DNA from: an uncultured bacterium
GTDB taxonomy: Bacteria; Patescibacteriota; Dojkabacteria; SC72
Direction: 5' to 3'
DNA length: 6,299 nucleotides
NCBI GenBank assembly: GCA_938015795.1
Contig: CALLXA010000088.1
Location: 1-6,299 of the forward strand
A model generated the notes under the pieces. That model did not search any database. It saw only the letters and a list, made by a program, of their open reading frames with translations, and was not told the DNA's origin. Of this stretch, positions 5,458 through 6,299 are shown in pieces. Each line of letters opens with the position of its first letter. Position 1 is the stretch's first letter. Both the position numbers and the translations under genes were made by a program.

Positions 5458-6299
5458 TTTCTACCTCCTCTCCCTTTACTTCGGGAGTTCTAGATATTAA
5501 TTCCATGTTTAGGCAAAGAGCATTTAATTCTTTGACTAATACTTTAAATGATTCAGGGATATTTACATTTTCTATCTTATCTCCCTGAATTATAGCTTTG
5601 TATGCAGAAGATCTTCCTTTAACATCATCTGCCTTTATCGTTAACATTTCTTGCAAAGCATATGGAGCACTGTGTGCTTCTAATGCCCACACTTCCATTT
5701 CTCCAAATCTCTGTCCACCCATTTGAGCTTTTCCTCCTAATGGTTGTTGAGAGACTGCAGTGTATGGTCCTGTTGATCTTGCATGAACTTTTTCATCAGC
5801 GATGTGATGTAGTTTCAATGTATATTTCATTCCTACAGTAACTTTGTTAGGGAATTTCTTACCAGTCCTACCATCATATAGATCAACTTTTTGATCCATA
5901 TCAAAACCTTTCTTTTTTAATTCCTCTTTCAACCACTCTTCATTGATACCCTCAAAAATTGGGAATGCAAATTTTTCTCCTAAAAGTTGAGCATATTTAC
6001 CAAAGTGAACTTCAGATGCCTGACCAAGGTTCATTCTTTTTAGGAATGTTGGTGTTAAAATAATGTCTACAGGTTCACCATCTGCTGTATATGGCATATC
6101 TTCAACTGGCTTTATAGATGCAACAATATTTTTGTCTCCGTGTCTTCCAGAAAGCTTATCTCCATAGTTAATTTTTTTAGTATCTGCAACCCAAACTTTT
6201 ATTTCATGCAATACTCCAGGAGGTAACTTATCTCCTTTATCTGTAGATAATGTTTGAGTTTTGATAACAATTCCTTCTTCTCCGTTTGGTACTTTCAAA
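5444..6299 (-). CDS. rpoB: DNA-directed RNA polymerase subunit beta, C-terminal part (5' end outside window)
   Basis: The last 284 full codons of the second-largest catalytic subunit; the frame runs off the right edge, and the TTG at 6298-6296 is an internal leucine codon, not a start. Numbered from that codon, the fragment holds NGEEGIV, the active-site stretch GDKLSGRHGDKN (46-57), PVEDMPY, TPTFLKRMNLGQ (82-93), and the strongly conserved C-terminal clamp-contact block GMKYTLKLHHIADEKVHARSTGPY through QPLGGKAQMGGQRFGEMEVWALEA (156-208), then GRSSAYKAI. K48 and K56 keep the eight-residue spacing of E. coli K1065 and K1073, which face the nascent RNA and incoming nucleotide. Odd: GRHGNKG is GRHGDKN, and the usual NPLGVPSRMN-type segment is replaced by TPTFLKRMN. 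The end (EEVENEES) is acidic and overlaps the rpoC start by 14 nt. Stop is TAA. Confidence 0.98.
   Translation of the reverse strand, partial: LKVPNGEEGIVIKTQTLSTDKGDKLPPGVLHEIKVWVADTKKINYGDKLSGRHGDKNIVASIKPVEDMPYTADGEPVDIILTPTFLKRMNLGQASEVHFGKYAQLLGEKFAFPIFEGINEEWLKEELKKKGFDMDQKVDLYDGRTGKKFPNKVTVGMKYTLKLHHIADEKVHARSTGPYTAVSQQPLGGKAQMGGQRFGEMEVWALEAHSAPYALQEMLTIKADDVKGRSSAYKAIIQGDKIENVNIPESFKVLVKELNALCLNMELISRTPEVKGEEVENEES
5463..5469 (-). promoter_or_regulatory. Strong Shine-Dalgarno site for rpoC, inside the rpoB coding end
   Basis: On the minus strand AGGAGGT lies five bases before the rpoC ATG (AGGAGGT-AGAAA-ATG), a full-strength match to the 16S rRNA 3' end at near-ideal spacing. It is embedded in the rpoB codons for the final Glu-Glu-Val run and fixes the rpoC start at 5457. 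It is the only clear Shine-Dalgarno sequence among the three gene starts in the window, and it shows that the organism still uses the anti-Shine-Dalgarno mechanism. Confidence 0.9.

Noticed and set aside
6296..6298. Apparent TTG start codon for the rpoB fragment.
   Set aside because: It lies at the window edge in the middle of the conserved beta sequence; the gene must continue beyond 6299, so it is an internal leucine.
1585..6299. Possible alternative genetic code with UGA as glycine or tryptophan, as in some divergent low-G+C lineages.
   Set aside because: All five frames are full-length or open to the window edge without any in-frame TGA, Trp is read from TGG, and stops are TAA or TAG. 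The few stops give no positive evidence that TGA is a stop, but recoding would be expected to leave in-frame TGA codons in a 1290-codon gene.
1..6299. CRISPR arrays, tRNA or rRNA genes, insertion sequences, or phage genes.
   Set aside because: No repeat-spacer pattern, cloverleaf, terminal inverted repeats or transposase-like frame was found; nearly all bases belong to the five genes described.

Overview
The window is a stretch of an A+T-rich bacterial chromosome (by eye about one third G+C, with AGA as the usual arginine codon). Most of it is the distal part of the RNA polymerase/ribosomal protein operon read on the minus strand: rpoB (C-terminal 285 codons only, cut by the right edge), rpoC (complete, 1290 aa), rpsL (137 aa) and rpsG (156 aa). 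A convergent plus-strand gene, the C-terminal 190 codons of a family 2 glycosyltransferase, enters from the left edge. A small hairpin terminator separates the two convergent units.

Layout from left to right: glycosyltransferase fragment (1-573, +); hairpin terminator (602-623); rpsG (652-1122, -); an all-A/T 23 bp gap; rpsL (1146-1559, -); a 25 bp gap with a perfect TATAAT; rpoC (1585-5457, -); and rpoB (5444-6299, -), whose end overlaps rpoC by 14 nt. The operon stops after rpsG. The fusA and tuf genes that often follow in other bacteria are not in the gap between rpsG and the convergent gene.

The gene order is ancient and ordinary, but the polymerase is not. The scaffold residues are intact: NADFDGDQ, both beta' zinc sites and the beta lysine pair. 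Several positions that are near-invariant in bacterial RNA polymerases are changed around the active centre. The trigger-loop histidine is a glutamine (beta' Q982). The F-loop signature is diverged. The bridge helix carries an unusual Arg-Ser pair. The beta motif GRHGNKG reads GRHGDKN. Beta' also has about 90 extra residues of charged helix near its N-terminus. Ribosomal protein S12 naturally carries arginine where most bacteria have the lysine whose K-to-R mutation gives streptomycin resistance.

The sequence does not name the organism. The features fit a divergent, low-G+C lineage; a candidate-phyla-radiation (Patescibacteria) member is a reasonable guess. The absence of any in-frame TGA in about 2,050 codons argues against the UGA-glycine code of Absconditabacteria and Gracilibacteria. 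Translation signals are mixed: rpoC has a textbook Shine-Dalgarno sequence, while rpsL and rpsG have none.
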